Assembly (NCBI RefSeq): GCF_001908275.1
Contig: NZ_CP018620.1
Coordinates: 3,224,001 to 3,288,000 of the forward strand
Direction: 5' to 3'
Source of the DNA: Paenibacillus xylanexedens
GTDB lineage: Bacteria; Bacillota; Bacilli; Paenibacillales; Paenibacillaceae
DNA length: 64,000 bases
The translations under genes were made by a program, and so were the position numbers. The stretch's first letter is position 1, and every line of letters starts with the position of its first letter. The notes beneath the pieces are model-generated. The model had not been told where the DNA came from and made no database searches. It saw only the letters and a list, made by a program, of their open reading frames with translations. Below, piece after piece: positions 1 through 9,203 of this stretch.

Positions 1-468
1 GGGCATCTGGTGCATGAGATTGATCATGCGGGATTCGATCTGCTCCTTGCTCACCAGTTGATTCAATCACCCGAGAAGTTGCGGCGTTGGGCCACCGAGA
101 TGCTGGCGAAGCTTCAGGAAGAGTTGTCCGATCAGGAAGGTGTGCAGAGCCGCAGGCATGTAATCAAGCAGGTTCAGGAGCTGGTGACAAGAGATACAGG
201 ACAGGATCTGTCGGTGAAGATGATTGCGGACAAGGTATATTTACACCCCGTATATCTATCAAAAATTTACAAGGCAGAGACTGGGGAAGGTCTTGGGGAC
301 TACATGATTCGTATGCGCATGGAACGTGCTCTGTATCTACTTAAGAATAGCAACAAAAAAATATACGAGATTACGAGTGAACTTGGCTATCAAAATCCGC
401 AATATTTCAGCAAAATGTTCAAAAAACATTATGGTATGACACCAAATGAATTTCGGGATCAGGCATAA
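1..468 (+). CDS. AraC/YesN-type transcriptional regulator, C-terminal part (5' end outside window)
   Basis: The frame is open from base 1, so the gene is truncated at its 5' end; the GTG at position 10 need not be the start. The last ~100 residues form a two-helix-turn-helix AraC DNA-binding domain: a first HTH around SVKMIADKVYLHPVYLSKIY and a second ending in the family signature GYQNPQYFSKMFKKHYGMTP. In Paenibacillus, regulators with this ending placed directly before an LplA-type solute-binding gene are usually YesN-like response regulators paired with a YesM-type sensor kinase. No receiver domain is visible here because the N-terminus is missing. It lies 123 nt upstream of the sugar-binding protein gene in the same direction, so it probably controls the galactan genes that follow. 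AraC family is certain; the response-regulator assignment is inference. Confidence 0.85.
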   Translation, partial: GHLVHEIDHAGFDLLLAHQLIQSPEKLRRWATEMLAKLQEELSDQEGVQSRRHVIKQVQELVTRDTGQDLSVKMIADKVYLHPVYLSKIYKAETGEGLGDYMIRMRMERALYLLKNSNKKIYEITSELGYQNPQYFSKMFKKHYGMTPNEFRDQA

Positions 469-550
469 TTACAACAACATTCCAGAATATAGGTTGGCAA
501 AGGTGCAGAAATCTTGATTTCGTATCATAGGCTCAAAGGCCTGGTCAGCC

Positions 551-556
551 TATAAT
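551..556 (+). promoter_or_regulatory. -10 box of the solute-binding protein gene
   Basis: A perfect TATAAT lies 36 nt before the start of the sugar-binding lipoprotein gene. No TTGACA-like hexamer is present at the expected distance (the bases are TAGGCT), which fits a promoter that needs an activator, possibly the AraC protein encoded just upstream. Confidence 0.4.
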
Positions 557-591
557 GAAAGGGTAACCAAAACGATTTAAGGGGGAACAAC

Positions 592-2283
592 ATGAGAGCG
601 CAATCAACGAAAAAGAGATTCTTGACGCTTCTCGCTACAACGCTGAGTCTAACTGTCGTTCTTGCAGGATGTTCAGGAGGCAGTGGGGGCGGAGATAGTG
701 CAACACCAAGTACATCTGGAACCCAAAACGAATACAAAGAAAAGTATGATCCGGCAGTTACCATTACTACAGCATGGGGAATCGATCCTGAGCTGAAATT
801 TAAAAATGGCGAATCCATGGAAAATAACGTGGCAACCAAGTGGGCCAAGGACAAATTCGGAATTGAAATCAAATCCTTGTGGTCCGTGACAGATACGAAC
901 AGTGCATTTGCGACCAAGCTTCGTCTTGCTATGTCCTCCGGCCAAGAAATGCCGGATATTGTGACAATAGGGCAGCCGGATAATTTAGTTGCTCAAGATT
1001 TAATTGACTCCGGTATGTACGAAGAAGTCGGTCCACTGTTCGACAAATATGCTTCAGACACATGGAAAAAAGCGATGGAGCAAGATCCTAACGTCTGGAA
1101 CCAATATAGTCGTGATGGCAAAAGAATGGGGATCCCTGTTCTGGACTACGCATACAACAATGATTACTTGCTCTGGATTCGCCAGGATTGGCTGGACAAG
1201 CTGAATCTGAAAGCACCAAAAACAATCGATGAGCTGGAAACCGTTATGGAAGCATTCAAAAACAATAACCCGGACGGCTTGGCTCCTGATAAAGTCACTC
1301 CGCTCAGCGTTGGTTTCAAAACATCCATGAACACATGGATGGGAGATGTATCCTGGATCTTTGGTGCGTATGGCACCTTACCTCAACAATGGAATCTGGA
1401 TGCCGATGGCAAGCTGGAGTATGGTTCCATCAATCCCGGCATGAAGCAAGGATTGGTTAAATTGAGCGAATGGCTCAAAAAAGGGTATATCCCACAGGAA
1501 GCAGCGCTATGGGATGAGAACAAAACGGCAGAGCCGGCAGTTGCAGGAACCGCTGGTATTATTCCAGGACCTTACTGGATGAGTGGATGGCCGCTGGACG
1601 ATACGGTGAAAAATGTCCCTGGTGCGGTTTGGAAACCGATTGAAATCCCTGCTGGTCCAGAAGGAAAAGCGATGCGTCATGGAACACAGTTTGTTAATGG
1701 TGTTACGTTGATCAAAAAAGATATGGCACACCCAGAAGCATTCTTTACGTATCAAAACTACCTGTTCGACAATTATGCAGATCCGGCACCAGGCAGCCCC
1801 TATGATAACGGTTTGTTTGCAGGCTATGACTATCAATTAGATGCAAATGGAAAGCAAATGCGGTATGAAAAAATTGATGGCGGGTATGTCAACGTTGTAC
1901 GTTATTTGCTCGTTCGTGATGGCGCCCGTATTCCAGACGCTCAGATGAAAGCTCTAATGAATCTGGCAGATGGCAAGGAGCCGGAAACGAAGCTGGAAAA
2001 AGATGTTGCCGCGAACTATGGTAAGGAAACCCCTGCCGCAGCGAAAGTGCTGCTTGCTCAGAAGGAAATCTCCTACAAAAACATGTTCACAGGTCCAACA
2101 ACGCAGACGATGAAATCCAAGCTGGACTATCTGAACAAAATCGAGAATCAGGCATTTAACGAAATTATCTATGGCAAAAATCCGGTTGATGCGTTTGATA
2201 CCTTTGTACAAACGTGGAAATCGGGTGGCGGTGACCAAATCACGCAAGAGGTTAATGAATGGTATGACAGTGTGAAAAAATAG
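592..2283 (+). CDS. Extracellular sugar-binding lipoprotein of an LplA-type ABC importer
   Basis: 563 residues. The N-terminus is a lipoprotein signal: basic KKR, a hydrophobic stretch and lipobox LAGC with the lipidated cysteine at about residue 27, followed by a Gly/Ser-rich linker. The rest matches the large (~55-60 kDa) family 1 solute-binding proteins typical of Paenibacillus, anchored outside the membrane and delivering oligosaccharides to two permeases. GGGGGAAC before the ATG is the ribosome binding site. The permeases (2473, 3393), a GH53 galactanase and a GH42 beta-galactosidase follow, so the likely ligand is a galactan- or arabinogalactan-derived oligosaccharide. The ligand is inferred from context only. 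A terminator directly follows the gene and probably keeps the binding protein in excess over the permeases. Confidence 0.9.
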   Translation: MRAQSTKKRFLTLLATTLSLTVVLAGCSGGSGGGDSATPSTSGTQNEYKEKYDPAVTITTAWGIDPELKFKNGESMENNVATKWAKDKFGIEIKSLWSVTDTNSAFATKLRLAMSSGQEMPDIVTIGQPDNLVAQDLIDSGMYEEVGPLFDKYASDTWKKAMEQDPNVWNQYSRDGKRMGIPVLDYAYNNDYLLWIRQDWLDKLNLKAPKTIDELETVMEAFKNNNPDGLAPDKVTPLSVGFKTSMNTWMGDVSWIFGAYGTLPQQWNLDADGKLEYGSINPGMKQGLVKLSEWLKKGYIPQEAALWDENKTAEPAVAGTAGIIPGPYWMSGWPLDDTVKNVPGAVWKPIEIPAGPEGKAMRHGTQFVNGVTLIKKDMAHPEAFFTYQNYLFDNYADPAPGSPYDNGLFAGYDYQLDANGKQMRYEKIDGGYVNVVRYLLVRDGARIPDAQMKALMNLADGKEPETKLEKDVAANYGKETPAAAKVLLAQKEISYKNMFTGPTTQTMKSKLDYLNKIENQAFNEIIYGKNPVDAFDTFVQTWKSGGGDQITQEVNEWYDSVKK

Positions 2284-2291
2284 TTTTAAGC

Positions 2292-2325
2292 AGCGCCCAG
2301 ACGATAACGTCTGGGCGCTTTTTTG
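2292..2325 (+). terminator. Intrinsic terminator after the binding-protein gene
   Basis: A perfect 12-bp stem, AGCGCCCAGACG / CGTCTGGGCGCT, with an ATAA loop, followed by a run of six T. It lies between the binding protein and its permeases, inside what is functionally one transport operon. Confidence 0.9.
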
Positions 2326-2388
2326 TGTTTATTCAAGCTGAGGCAAAGTGGTTGAATTTGTGCCATTTATATTGCTTTTATGTGCTGT

Positions 2389-2415
2389 TTGGACCCCGTA
2401 AAAGGTTGATATAAT
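2389..2415 (+). promoter_or_regulatory. Possible promoter for the permease-galactanase genes
   Basis: TTGGAC (2389-2394) and a perfect TATAAT (2410-2415), separated by 15 nt, shorter than the usual 17. It lies after the terminator at 2292 and 58 nt before the first permease, so it could provide independent low-level transcription of the downstream genes. Confidence 0.4.
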
Positions 2416-2472
2416 CGCATTATAAGCCACTCAGGGAGTACTTGAGTAGGAAGAAATACAGGGGGAGCAATC

Positions 2473-3363
2473 ATGAGAACTTTGAAACGCACTTGGCCAT
2501 TCCACGTTATGCTGTTGCCAGCCATTATCTTTCTGATTATCTTCAGTTATGTGCCTATGGGCGGGATCATTATGGCATTCCAGAACTACAAGCCATGGCT
2601 TGGGATTAGCGGTTCTGAATGGGTCGGGCTGGACAACTTTAGATATTTGTTTGAACGTGAAGACAGCTTACAGGTTATCTGGAACACATTGATTATTGCC
2701 GTACTTAAACTGATTTTTAATTTATTTGTTCCATTTGTTTTTGCCATTCTTTTGAATGAGGTTCGCAAGATGGCTATACAGCGGACGATTCAAACGCTTG
2801 TCTATTTACCTCACTTCTTGTCCTGGGTCATTCTGGGCGGGATTTTGATAGATCTGTTGTCAACAGGCGGCTTGGTTAACCGGGTTCTGGGAACCTTCGG
2901 ACTCGGGCCATATTTCTTCCTTGGAGACAATAGTTGGTTCCGATCTACGGTCATTCTGACAGATGTGTGGAAAGAATTTGGTTATAACATGATTGTCTTT
3001 CTGGCTGCCCTTGCCGGAATTAATCCAGCATTGTACGAAGCAGCGGAAATTGACGGAGCAGGACGCTGGAAACAGACACTGCACATTACCATTCCTTCGC
3101 TTGTGCCGATGCTGATGGTTGTAGGAACACTGGCACTTGGTAACGTACTGAATGCCGGATTTGACCAGATATTCAACTTGTATAACCCGCTCGTATATCA
3201 AACGGGTGACATCATTGATACATTCGTATATCGTTCGGCAATGCAAAATGGCGAGATGGGCTTTGCAACCGCGATCGGATTATTCAAATCGGTCATTAGT
3301 ATGATCTTGATTCTTGTATCTTACAGCTTAGCCAAAAAATACGCTGGATACCGCATATTCTAA
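2473..3363 (+). CDS. ABC sugar importer permease, LplB type
   Basis: 296 residues with about six membrane helices, starting MRTLKRTWPFHVMLLPAI. The cytoplasmic EAA loop that contacts the ATPase is visible near residues 190-215 (YEAAEIDGAGRWKQTLHITI). The length and N-terminus are those of the polysaccharide permeases (LplB/YtcP-like) that pair with large family 1 binding proteins. The ATG is preceded by CAGGGGGAGCA. It lies 29 nt before the partner permease. No ATP-binding subunit gene is present; in this family a shared MsmX-type ATPase encoded elsewhere normally energises several importers. Confidence 0.93.
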   Translation: MRTLKRTWPFHVMLLPAIIFLIIFSYVPMGGIIMAFQNYKPWLGISGSEWVGLDNFRYLFEREDSLQVIWNTLIIAVLKLIFNLFVPFVFAILLNEVRKMAIQRTIQTLVYLPHFLSWVILGGILIDLLSTGGLVNRVLGTFGLGPYFFLGDNSWFRSTVILTDVWKEFGYNMIVFLAALAGINPALYEAAEIDGAGRWKQTLHITIPSLVPMLMVVGTLALGNVLNAGFDQIFNLYNPLVYQTGDIIDTFVYRSAMQNGEMGFATAIGLFKSVISMILILVSYSLAKKYAGYRIF

Positions 3364-3392
3364 ACGAATGAACAGAGAAAGAAGGGACCACG

Positions 3393-4271
3393 ATGTATCA
3401 TAAATCATTGCCTTATCGCGTGTTTAATATAGTCAATACCTGCTTTCTGATTTTGATCGCCATTATGTGTATCGTACCGATGATTCATGTATTGGCAGTA
3501 TCCTTTAGTACAAAGGCTGCTGCTGATGCAAATCTGGTCAATCTCTGGCCCGTAGGTTTTTCACTTGAGGCGTACAAAAAAACGATGAACAATCCAATTT
3601 TCTTGAACTCGCTCTGGATCTCACTTCTACGTACAGTGATCGGTACAGCCATTACGTTGCTGATTACTTTCCTGGCGGCGTATCCATTGTCCAAAGAGAA
3701 TAGTGAGTTCAAAGGAAGAACGATCTACTCCTGGATTTTTGTATTCAGTATGATTTTCAACGGGGGACTGGTGCCATTTTATATGGTTATCCAGAAGATC
3801 GGGTTGATGGATTCCTTCTGGGTACTGGTACTCCCAGGAGCAGTTAACACATTCCTTGTCATTCTTATGCTGAACTTCTTCCGCGGTATTCCAAAAGAGC
3901 TGGAGGAAGCGGCGCTGATGGATGGAGCTAACCATTTCAGAACATTGTTCAGTATCTTCCTTCCCATTTCGATGCCGTCCATTGCAACCATTGCATTGTT
4001 CAGTATGGTGTTCCACTGGAATTCCTGGTTTGATGGATTGCTCTACATGAATAACGCCAAGGATTACCCACTTGCTACATTTATGCAAACGGTCATTATT
4101 GGACGTGATATGAGTAGCATGAGCATGAATCCAAAAGAAATGGAAGCTCTCTCTCAAACTACGGTAAGGGCAGCTCAGATTTTCATCGGAAGTGCACCAA
4201 TATTGATTGTGTATCCTTTCCTGCAACGTTTCTTTGTTAAAGGTATGACGTTGGGCTCAGTTAAAGGCTGA
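3393..4271 (+). CDS. ABC sugar importer permease, LplC/YtcP type
   Basis: 292 residues and six predicted membrane helices. It carries the EAA motif EEAALMDGANHFRTLFSIF and the characteristic carboxy-terminus ending in GMTLGSVKG. It forms the heterodimeric channel with the preceding permease. GAAGGGACCACG before the ATG serves as ribosome binding site. The gene is followed after 32 nt by the GH53 galactanase start, so transport and hydrolysis are probably co-transcribed. Family assignment is firm; the galacto-oligosaccharide substrate is inferred from neighbours. Confidence 0.93.
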   Translation: MYHKSLPYRVFNIVNTCFLILIAIMCIVPMIHVLAVSFSTKAAADANLVNLWPVGFSLEAYKKTMNNPIFLNSLWISLLRTVIGTAITLLITFLAAYPLSKENSEFKGRTIYSWIFVFSMIFNGGLVPFYMVIQKIGLMDSFWVLVLPGAVNTFLVILMLNFFRGIPKELEEAALMDGANHFRTLFSIFLPISMPSIATIALFSMVFHWNSWFDGLLYMNNAKDYPLATFMQTVIIGRDMSSMSMNPKEMEALSQTTVRAAQIFIGSAPILIVYPFLQRFFVKGMTLGSVKG

Positions 4272-4303
4272 GCCTGTACCCCAAATTAATGGAGGTTGAT
4301 ACA

Positions 4304-5389
4304 GTGAGCAACTTGACGGAAAAGACATTCATTCTGGGAATGGATGTGTCCTTTATGGATGAAATCGAACAGCATGGCGGGAGTTATAGTGATGTGGATG
4401 GCAAGGAACAAGACTTGCTGTCCATCCTGAAGATTAATGACGCTAACGCGATACGACTTCGAATCTGGAATGATCCTGTTGGTGGATTCTGCAATCTGGA
4501 ACGGACGGTGGAGATAGCCAAACGGATCAAGGAACAGGGCTTGAAATTTTTGCTTGATTTCCATTATTCTGATCGCTGGGCTGATCCAGCCAATCAATGG
4601 AAGCCGAAAGCATGGGAGCACCTGTCCTATGAAGAGCTTCAACGTGCGGTATGCATGTATACGGCTGACGTTCTGAGAACGTTGAAGGAACACGATGCGC
4701 TTCCGGACATGGTGCAGGTGGGCAACGAGATTACACCAGGCATGTTATGGAATGAGGGACGTGTAGGGGGAGAAGAGCATGATACGGATGAACAGTGGGA
4801 GCGTTTTGCAGGCCTTGTGAAGTACGGAATTGCTGCGGTCAAATCCGTTGACGCGGATATTCAGATTATGATACATATTGATCGTGGTGGAGATAACGCC
4901 GAGAGCCGCAAGTTTTACGATCGCTTTGAAGCACTGGGTGTGGAGTTTGATATCATTGGTCTCTCGTATTACCCTTGGTGGCATGGCACACTCGATGCGT
5001 TACGTGACAATCTTCATGATCTGGCTGAGCGTTATGGCAAACCTATCAATGTAGTTGAAACCGCTTATCCATGGACGCTGGAGCAGCCGGAAGGCATTGA
5101 ATTGATTTTGAATCAGGATGATATGTTGTTACCAGGATACCCTGCAAGTGTAGAGGGACAGACCAAATATCTGAAGGATCTATTGCAGATTATTCGCGAA
5201 GTTCCTGGTGGTTTGGGGCACGGATTCTATTATTGGGAACCTGCCTGGATACCAAGTAAAGAAGAATGGTCCGTCGGACATCCGAATAACTGGGGCAACC
5301 TCACCATGTTTGATTTTAAAGGTCGCAAGTTGGAATCGTTTACAGCACTTGCTACTGTTGAAGAATCAGATGTCGTGACATACGTGTAA
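4304..5389 (+). CDS. ganB: GH53 arabinogalactan endo-beta-1,4-galactanase, apparently cytoplasmic
   Basis: I place the start at GTG 4304 because GGAGG sits at 4291-4295, giving a 361-residue protein; an ATG at 4289 overlaps that ribosome binding site. It is a TIM barrel with the GH53 fingerprints: RLRIWNDP near residue 51, FHYSDRWADPANQW near 86, the acid/base glutamate in GNEITPGMLW (about E142), and the nucleophile in VVETAYPW (about E252). The carboxy-terminal GFYYWEPAWIP is also typical. GH53 enzymes cut beta-1,4-galactan inside the chain and are normally secreted. This one has no signal peptide, so it should act in the cytoplasm on oligosaccharides brought in by the upstream importer. 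The gene symbol follows Bacillus subtilis ganB, which encodes a secreted enzyme. Confidence 0.92.
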   Translation: MSNLTEKTFILGMDVSFMDEIEQHGGSYSDVDGKEQDLLSILKINDANAIRLRIWNDPVGGFCNLERTVEIAKRIKEQGLKFLLDFHYSDRWADPANQWKPKAWEHLSYEELQRAVCMYTADVLRTLKEHDALPDMVQVGNEITPGMLWNEGRVGGEEHDTDEQWERFAGLVKYGIAAVKSVDADIQIMIHIDRGGDNAESRKFYDRFEALGVEFDIIGLSYYPWWHGTLDALRDNLHDLAERYGKPINVVETAYPWTLEQPEGIELILNQDDMLLPGYPASVEGQTKYLKDLLQIIREVPGGLGHGFYYWEPAWIPSKEEWSVGHPNNWGNLTMFDFKGRKLESFTALATVEESDVVTYV

Positions 5390-5480
5390 TCTAGCGTAAT
5401 ACGTATCGTCTGTGAAGTCGTTGTTATCGTTATCGTATATAAACTAAAAAAACAGTAATTAAAGCAAGGGAGTTGTCCTT

Positions 5481-7553
5481 ATGACATACAAATTTCCACC
5501 TGTAAGTCCCAAAGCCCCGCACATGTTGCATGGCGCAGACTATAACCCGGAGCAATGGCTCCGCTATCCTGAAGTTCTGGAAGAAGATATTCGCTTGATG
5601 AAGCTTGCCAAGTGTAACGTGATGTCCATTGGTATCTTCTCGTGGGTGTCCCTTGAGCCGGAAGAGGGCGTATACACGTTTGAATGGCTGGATCAGGTTT
5701 TGGATCGTTTTGCAGCAAACGGTATCTATGCATTCCTCGCTACACCAAGTGGTGCCAGACCTGCTTGGATGTCCGCGAAGTACCCGGAAGTGCTCCGCGT
5801 ATCCGAGAAGCGTGTCCGCAATCTGCATGGTTTCCGTCACAACCATTGTTATACTTCCCCGGTATACCGTGAGAAGGTTACTGCGATCAACACAAAACTG
5901 GCAGAACGTTATTCGGATCATCCGGCTGTAATCGGCTGGCATATCTCGAACGAGTTCGGCGGAGACTGTCATTGTGATTATTGTCAGGAAGCGTTCCGTG
6001 GTTGGGTTCAGAAGAAGTATAAAACACTCGATGAACTGAATCATTCGTGGTGGACGACATTCTGGAGCCATACGGTTACAGACTGGAGTCAAGTGGAATC
6101 TCCGGCTCCACATGGTGAGACACAGGTACACGCGATGAATCTGGACTGGCGCCGTTTCGTTACGGATCAGACAGCTGATTTTATCGTGCATGAAACAAAA
6201 CCGTTGAAAGCTCAGAATCCCGATCTGCCAGTCACAACCAACCTGATGGAATTCTATGGTGGTCTGAACTATTGGAAGTTCGCCGATATTCTGGATTTCC
6301 TCTCTTGGGACAGTTATCCGACTTGGCATGATGCAGATGACGATGCGAAACAGGCATCCCGGATCGCCATGATGCATGACATCGTTCGTTCCATCAAAGG
6401 CGGTCAGCCGTTCTTGCTGATGGAGAGTACTCCAAGTTCTACGAATTGGCAAGATGTCAGCAAGCTGAAAAAACCTGGCATGCATCTGCTCTCTTCTCTC
6501 CAGGCTGTGGCACACGGTTCCGATAGTGTTCAGTACTTCCAGTGGAGAAAAAGCCGGGGGTCCAGTGAGAAACTTCATGGTGCGGTGGTAGACCACGTAG
6601 GAACGGAACACACTCGAGTGTTCCAAGATGTCACTGATGTAGGAACGGCTCTTGAAGGCATGGAAGCCATTGTAGGAACAGCGGTTCCGGCAGAAGTTGC
6701 AATCATATTTGATTGGGAAAATCGTTGGGCCGTTAATGATTCACAGGGGCCACGTAATATTGGTGTGAAGTATGAGCAGACCGTGGAAGAGCATTACGAA
6801 GCGTTTTGGAAAAAGGGAGTTGCTGTAGACGTTATTGATATGGATGCAGATCTGTCCAAGTACAAGCTGCTGATTGCTCCAATGCTCTATCTGGTACGTG
6901 AAGGTGTCGGGGAACGTATTGAAAAGTTTGTAGAACAAGGCGGTACGTTTGTAGCAACTTACTGGTCTGGTATTGTTAACGAAAACGATCTGTGTTTCCT
7001 GGGTGGATTCCCAGGCCCGCTGCGTAAGACACTTGGCATCTGGTCGGAGGAAATTGACGGATTGCATGATCGTGATCTGAACGGAATCATTCCGGAGAAG
7101 GGCAATGAGCTTCAGCTCAATACAGCGTATGATGCAATTGAACTGTGTGATCTGATTCATCTGGAAGGCGCGAAGTCCCTGGCTACGTACCGTTCTGACT
7201 TCTATGCTGGACGCCCAGCATTGACGGTTAACCAGTTGGGTTCAGGGAAAGCATATTATGTAGCGACACGTCTGAAAGCACCATTCTATGATGATTTCTA
7301 TGCGAAACTAATCGCTGATCTGAGCATTGAGCGTGGACTTGAAACCGAGTTGCCTGCCGGAACAACGGCACATACGCGTACAGATGGTACAGCTGATTAT
7401 GTGTTTGTACAGAACTACACACCAGATGAGAAGCTGGTTGAATTAGATGGACAGTCCTACACTGATCTGCTCAGTGGTGATGCTGTGGAATCAAGTCTCA
7501 GCTTGAAGCCATATGACATTTGTGTTCTGAGCAGACCTGCTGCCCGGAAATAA
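5481..7553 (+). CDS. ganA: GH42 beta-galactosidase
   Basis: 690 residues, the usual length for GH42. The N-terminus HGADYNPEQW is the family hallmark. The acid/base glutamate lies in WHISNEFGG (about E158) and the nucleophile in FLLMESTPS (about E315). Four cysteines that bind zinc in many GH42 enzymes are present: C123, and C163, C165, C168 in GDCHCDYCQE. There is no signal peptide, so it acts in the cytoplasm, removing galactose from the oligosaccharides made by GH53. The start ATG has AAGGGAG upstream. The gene follows GH53 by 91 nt and ends the galactan cluster before a strong terminator. It is clearly related to, but different from, the second GH42 at 59275-61311. Confidence 0.95.
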   Translation: MTYKFPPVSPKAPHMLHGADYNPEQWLRYPEVLEEDIRLMKLAKCNVMSIGIFSWVSLEPEEGVYTFEWLDQVLDRFAANGIYAFLATPSGARPAWMSAKYPEVLRVSEKRVRNLHGFRHNHCYTSPVYREKVTAINTKLAERYSDHPAVIGWHISNEFGGDCHCDYCQEAFRGWVQKKYKTLDELNHSWWTTFWSHTVTDWSQVESPAPHGETQVHAMNLDWRRFVTDQTADFIVHETKPLKAQNPDLPVTTNLMEFYGGLNYWKFADILDFLSWDSYPTWHDADDDAKQASRIAMMHDIVRSIKGGQPFLLMESTPSSTNWQDVSKLKKPGMHLLSSLQAVAHGSDSVQYFQWRKSRGSSEKLHGAVVDHVGTEHTRVFQDVTDVGTALEGMEAIVGTAVPAEVAIIFDWENRWAVNDSQGPRNIGVKYEQTVEEHYEAFWKKGVAVDVIDMDADLSKYKLLIAPMLYLVREGVGERIEKFVEQGGTFVATYWSGIVNENDLCFLGGFPGPLRKTLGIWSEEIDGLHDRDLNGIIPEKGNELQLNTAYDAIELCDLIHLEGAKSLATYRSDFYAGRPALTVNQLGSGKAYYVATRLKAPFYDDFYAKLIADLSIERGLETELPAGTTAHTRTDGTADYVFVQNYTPDEKLVELDGQSYTDLLSGDAVESSLSLKPYDICVLSRPAARK

Positions 7554-7600
7554 TTTAGGTTCATCCTTACTTTATAAACGGAGTGAAGATACTAAAAAAG

Positions 7601-7641
7601 TGCCCTGAACGCCTGACATTGGTGTTCAGGGCATCTTTTTT
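7601..7641 (+). terminator. Terminator of the galactan cluster
   Basis: A 10-bp stem TGCCCTGAAC / GTTCAGGGCA with a 13-nt loop, followed by TCTTTTTTATTTT. Confidence 0.9.
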
Positions 7642-7762
7642 ATTTTATGCATTTGGGCTGTTGAACCACTTTTTCTGGACAAGATAAAGGATAAACGTGT
7701 CCGCGTATCGAAGACAAACACGTAACATGTAACTCAAGACTTTCAGTCTGGGAGGAATGGAA

Positions 7763-9202
7763 ATGAATCAAAGGAATCTGGATGGTAACAGCATTATTAT
7801 TCGACTGGAAATGACAACTAAGGATATCAAGTTTGGCGAAGTGGCTTCGGCCATCTCGGAAGCTGGGGGAGACATCATTGCCATCGACGTGATTTCCACC
7901 AATCAGGATGTAAGCGTGCGCGACTTGACGGTCGCAGTTACAGATGCACAAGATAACAGTAAAATTATAGAAGGGGTACGCCAGCTTAAAGGTGTGTCCA
8001 TTATTAATGTATCGGATCGGACGTTCCTGCTTCATCTGGGCGGTAAGATCGAAGTAACACCAAAGACCCCGATTCAAAACCGGGAAGATCTGTCACGTGT
8101 ATACACTCCGGATGTGGCTCGTGTGTGTTCAGCCATTTCAGAAGAACCCGGCAAAGCCTTCTCATTGACAATTAAACGGAATACAGTGGCCGTCGTATCT
8201 GATGGCAGTGCGGTACTTGGACTGGGCAACATTGGTCCCCGTGCAGCGATGCCTGTCATGGAAGGTAAAGCGATGTTATTCAAACAGTTTGCTGGTGTGG
8301 ATGCTTTCCCAATCTGCCTGGACACACAGGATACCGAGGAAATCATACGTACTGTGAAAGCGATATCACCTGGTTTTGGCGGCATTAATCTGGAGGATAT
8401 CTCGTCACCGCGTTGTTTCGAAATTGAACGTCGTCTGAATGAGGAATTGGACATTCCTGTATTTCATGATGATCAGCATGGCACAGCGGTTGTGTTATAT
8501 GCTGGTCTGATCAATGCGCTCAAACTGGTGGGCAAGTCCATTGAAGATGTGAAGATTGTGGTCTGTGGCATCGGTGCAGCAGGTGTAGCGTGCAGCAATA
8601 TATTATTGTCCGCGGGAGCCAGCCGGCTTATAGGTGTCGATCGTGAGGGTGCGATTGTACGGACACAAACCTATGAGAATGAAGTCTGGAGTGATTATGC
8701 AGCTCGTACTAATCCCGAACTGGAGACTGGTTCGCTGCGTGATGTCATTCGTGGAGCCGATGTGTTCATTGGCCTATCCCGCGGGAATCTGTTAACTCGC
8801 GAAGATGTACAGACCATGGCAGAAGATCCAATCGTGTTTGCAATGGCAAACCCGGTGCCTGAGATTATGCCTGCCTTGGTGGAAGACATTGTGGCTGTAA
8901 TGGCAACAGGACGATCCGATTATCCGAATCAGATTAACAATGTGTTATGTTTCCCCGGCATCTTCAGGGCAGTTTTGGATTGCCGAGCCACCGAAATTAA
9001 TGAAGAAATGAAGCTGGCAGCCGCGCAAGCGATTGCTTCGGCCATTACGGACGAAGAGCGTACACGTTATTACATTATTCCGAGTGTGTTCAATGATAAA
9101 GTAGTCAAATCGATGCGCAGTCGCGTAATTGAAGCAGCTATTAAGACGGGTGTAGCTCGACGTATTCCTCGTGAACAGGCCCGTGAAGGCGGGGAATCGT
9201 AA
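7763..9202 (+). CDS. NAD-dependent malic enzyme with N-terminal ACT domain
   Basis: The start is ATG 7763, seven nt after GGAGG (7751-7755); an ATG six bases earlier is too close. The protein has 479 residues. Residues ~8-85 form an ACT-like small-molecule-binding domain (IIIRLEMTTKDIKFGEVASA). The catalytic region follows: tyrosine in YTPDVARVC (~112), GLGNIGP and VMEGKAMLFK, the metal-binding FHDDQHGTAV (~233), the nucleotide-binding VVCGIGAAGVA (~267), and FAMANPVPEI. It decarboxylates malate to pyruvate with reduction of NAD(P). The ACT domain suggests allosteric control by an unknown ligand, a known architecture in Gram-positive bacteria. The HD-domain gene starts two bases after its stop codon. 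Confidence 0.92.
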   Translation: MNQRNLDGNSIIIRLEMTTKDIKFGEVASAISEAGGDIIAIDVISTNQDVSVRDLTVAVTDAQDNSKIIEGVRQLKGVSIINVSDRTFLLHLGGKIEVTPKTPIQNREDLSRVYTPDVARVCSAISEEPGKAFSLTIKRNTVAVVSDGSAVLGLGNIGPRAAMPVMEGKAMLFKQFAGVDAFPICLDTQDTEEIIRTVKAISPGFGGINLEDISSPRCFEIERRLNEELDIPVFHDDQHGTAVVLYAGLINALKLVGKSIEDVKIVVCGIGAAGVACSNILLSAGASRLIGVDREGAIVRTQTYENEVWSDYAARTNPELETGSLRDVIRGADVFIGLSRGNLLTREDVQTMAEDPIVFAMANPVPEIMPALVEDIVAVMATGRSDYPNQINNVLCFPGIFRAVLDCRATEINEEMKLAAAQAIASAITDEERTRYYIIPSVFNDKVVKSMRSRVIEAAIKTGVARRIPREQAREGGES

Positions 9203-9203
9203 G

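Noticed and set aside
5430..6626. A 398-codon open frame on the minus strand opposite the first GH42 gene
   Set aside because: It has no ribosome binding site or family motif, and it lies fully opposite a gene with clear catalytic residues. It is a by-product of the codon use of the real gene.
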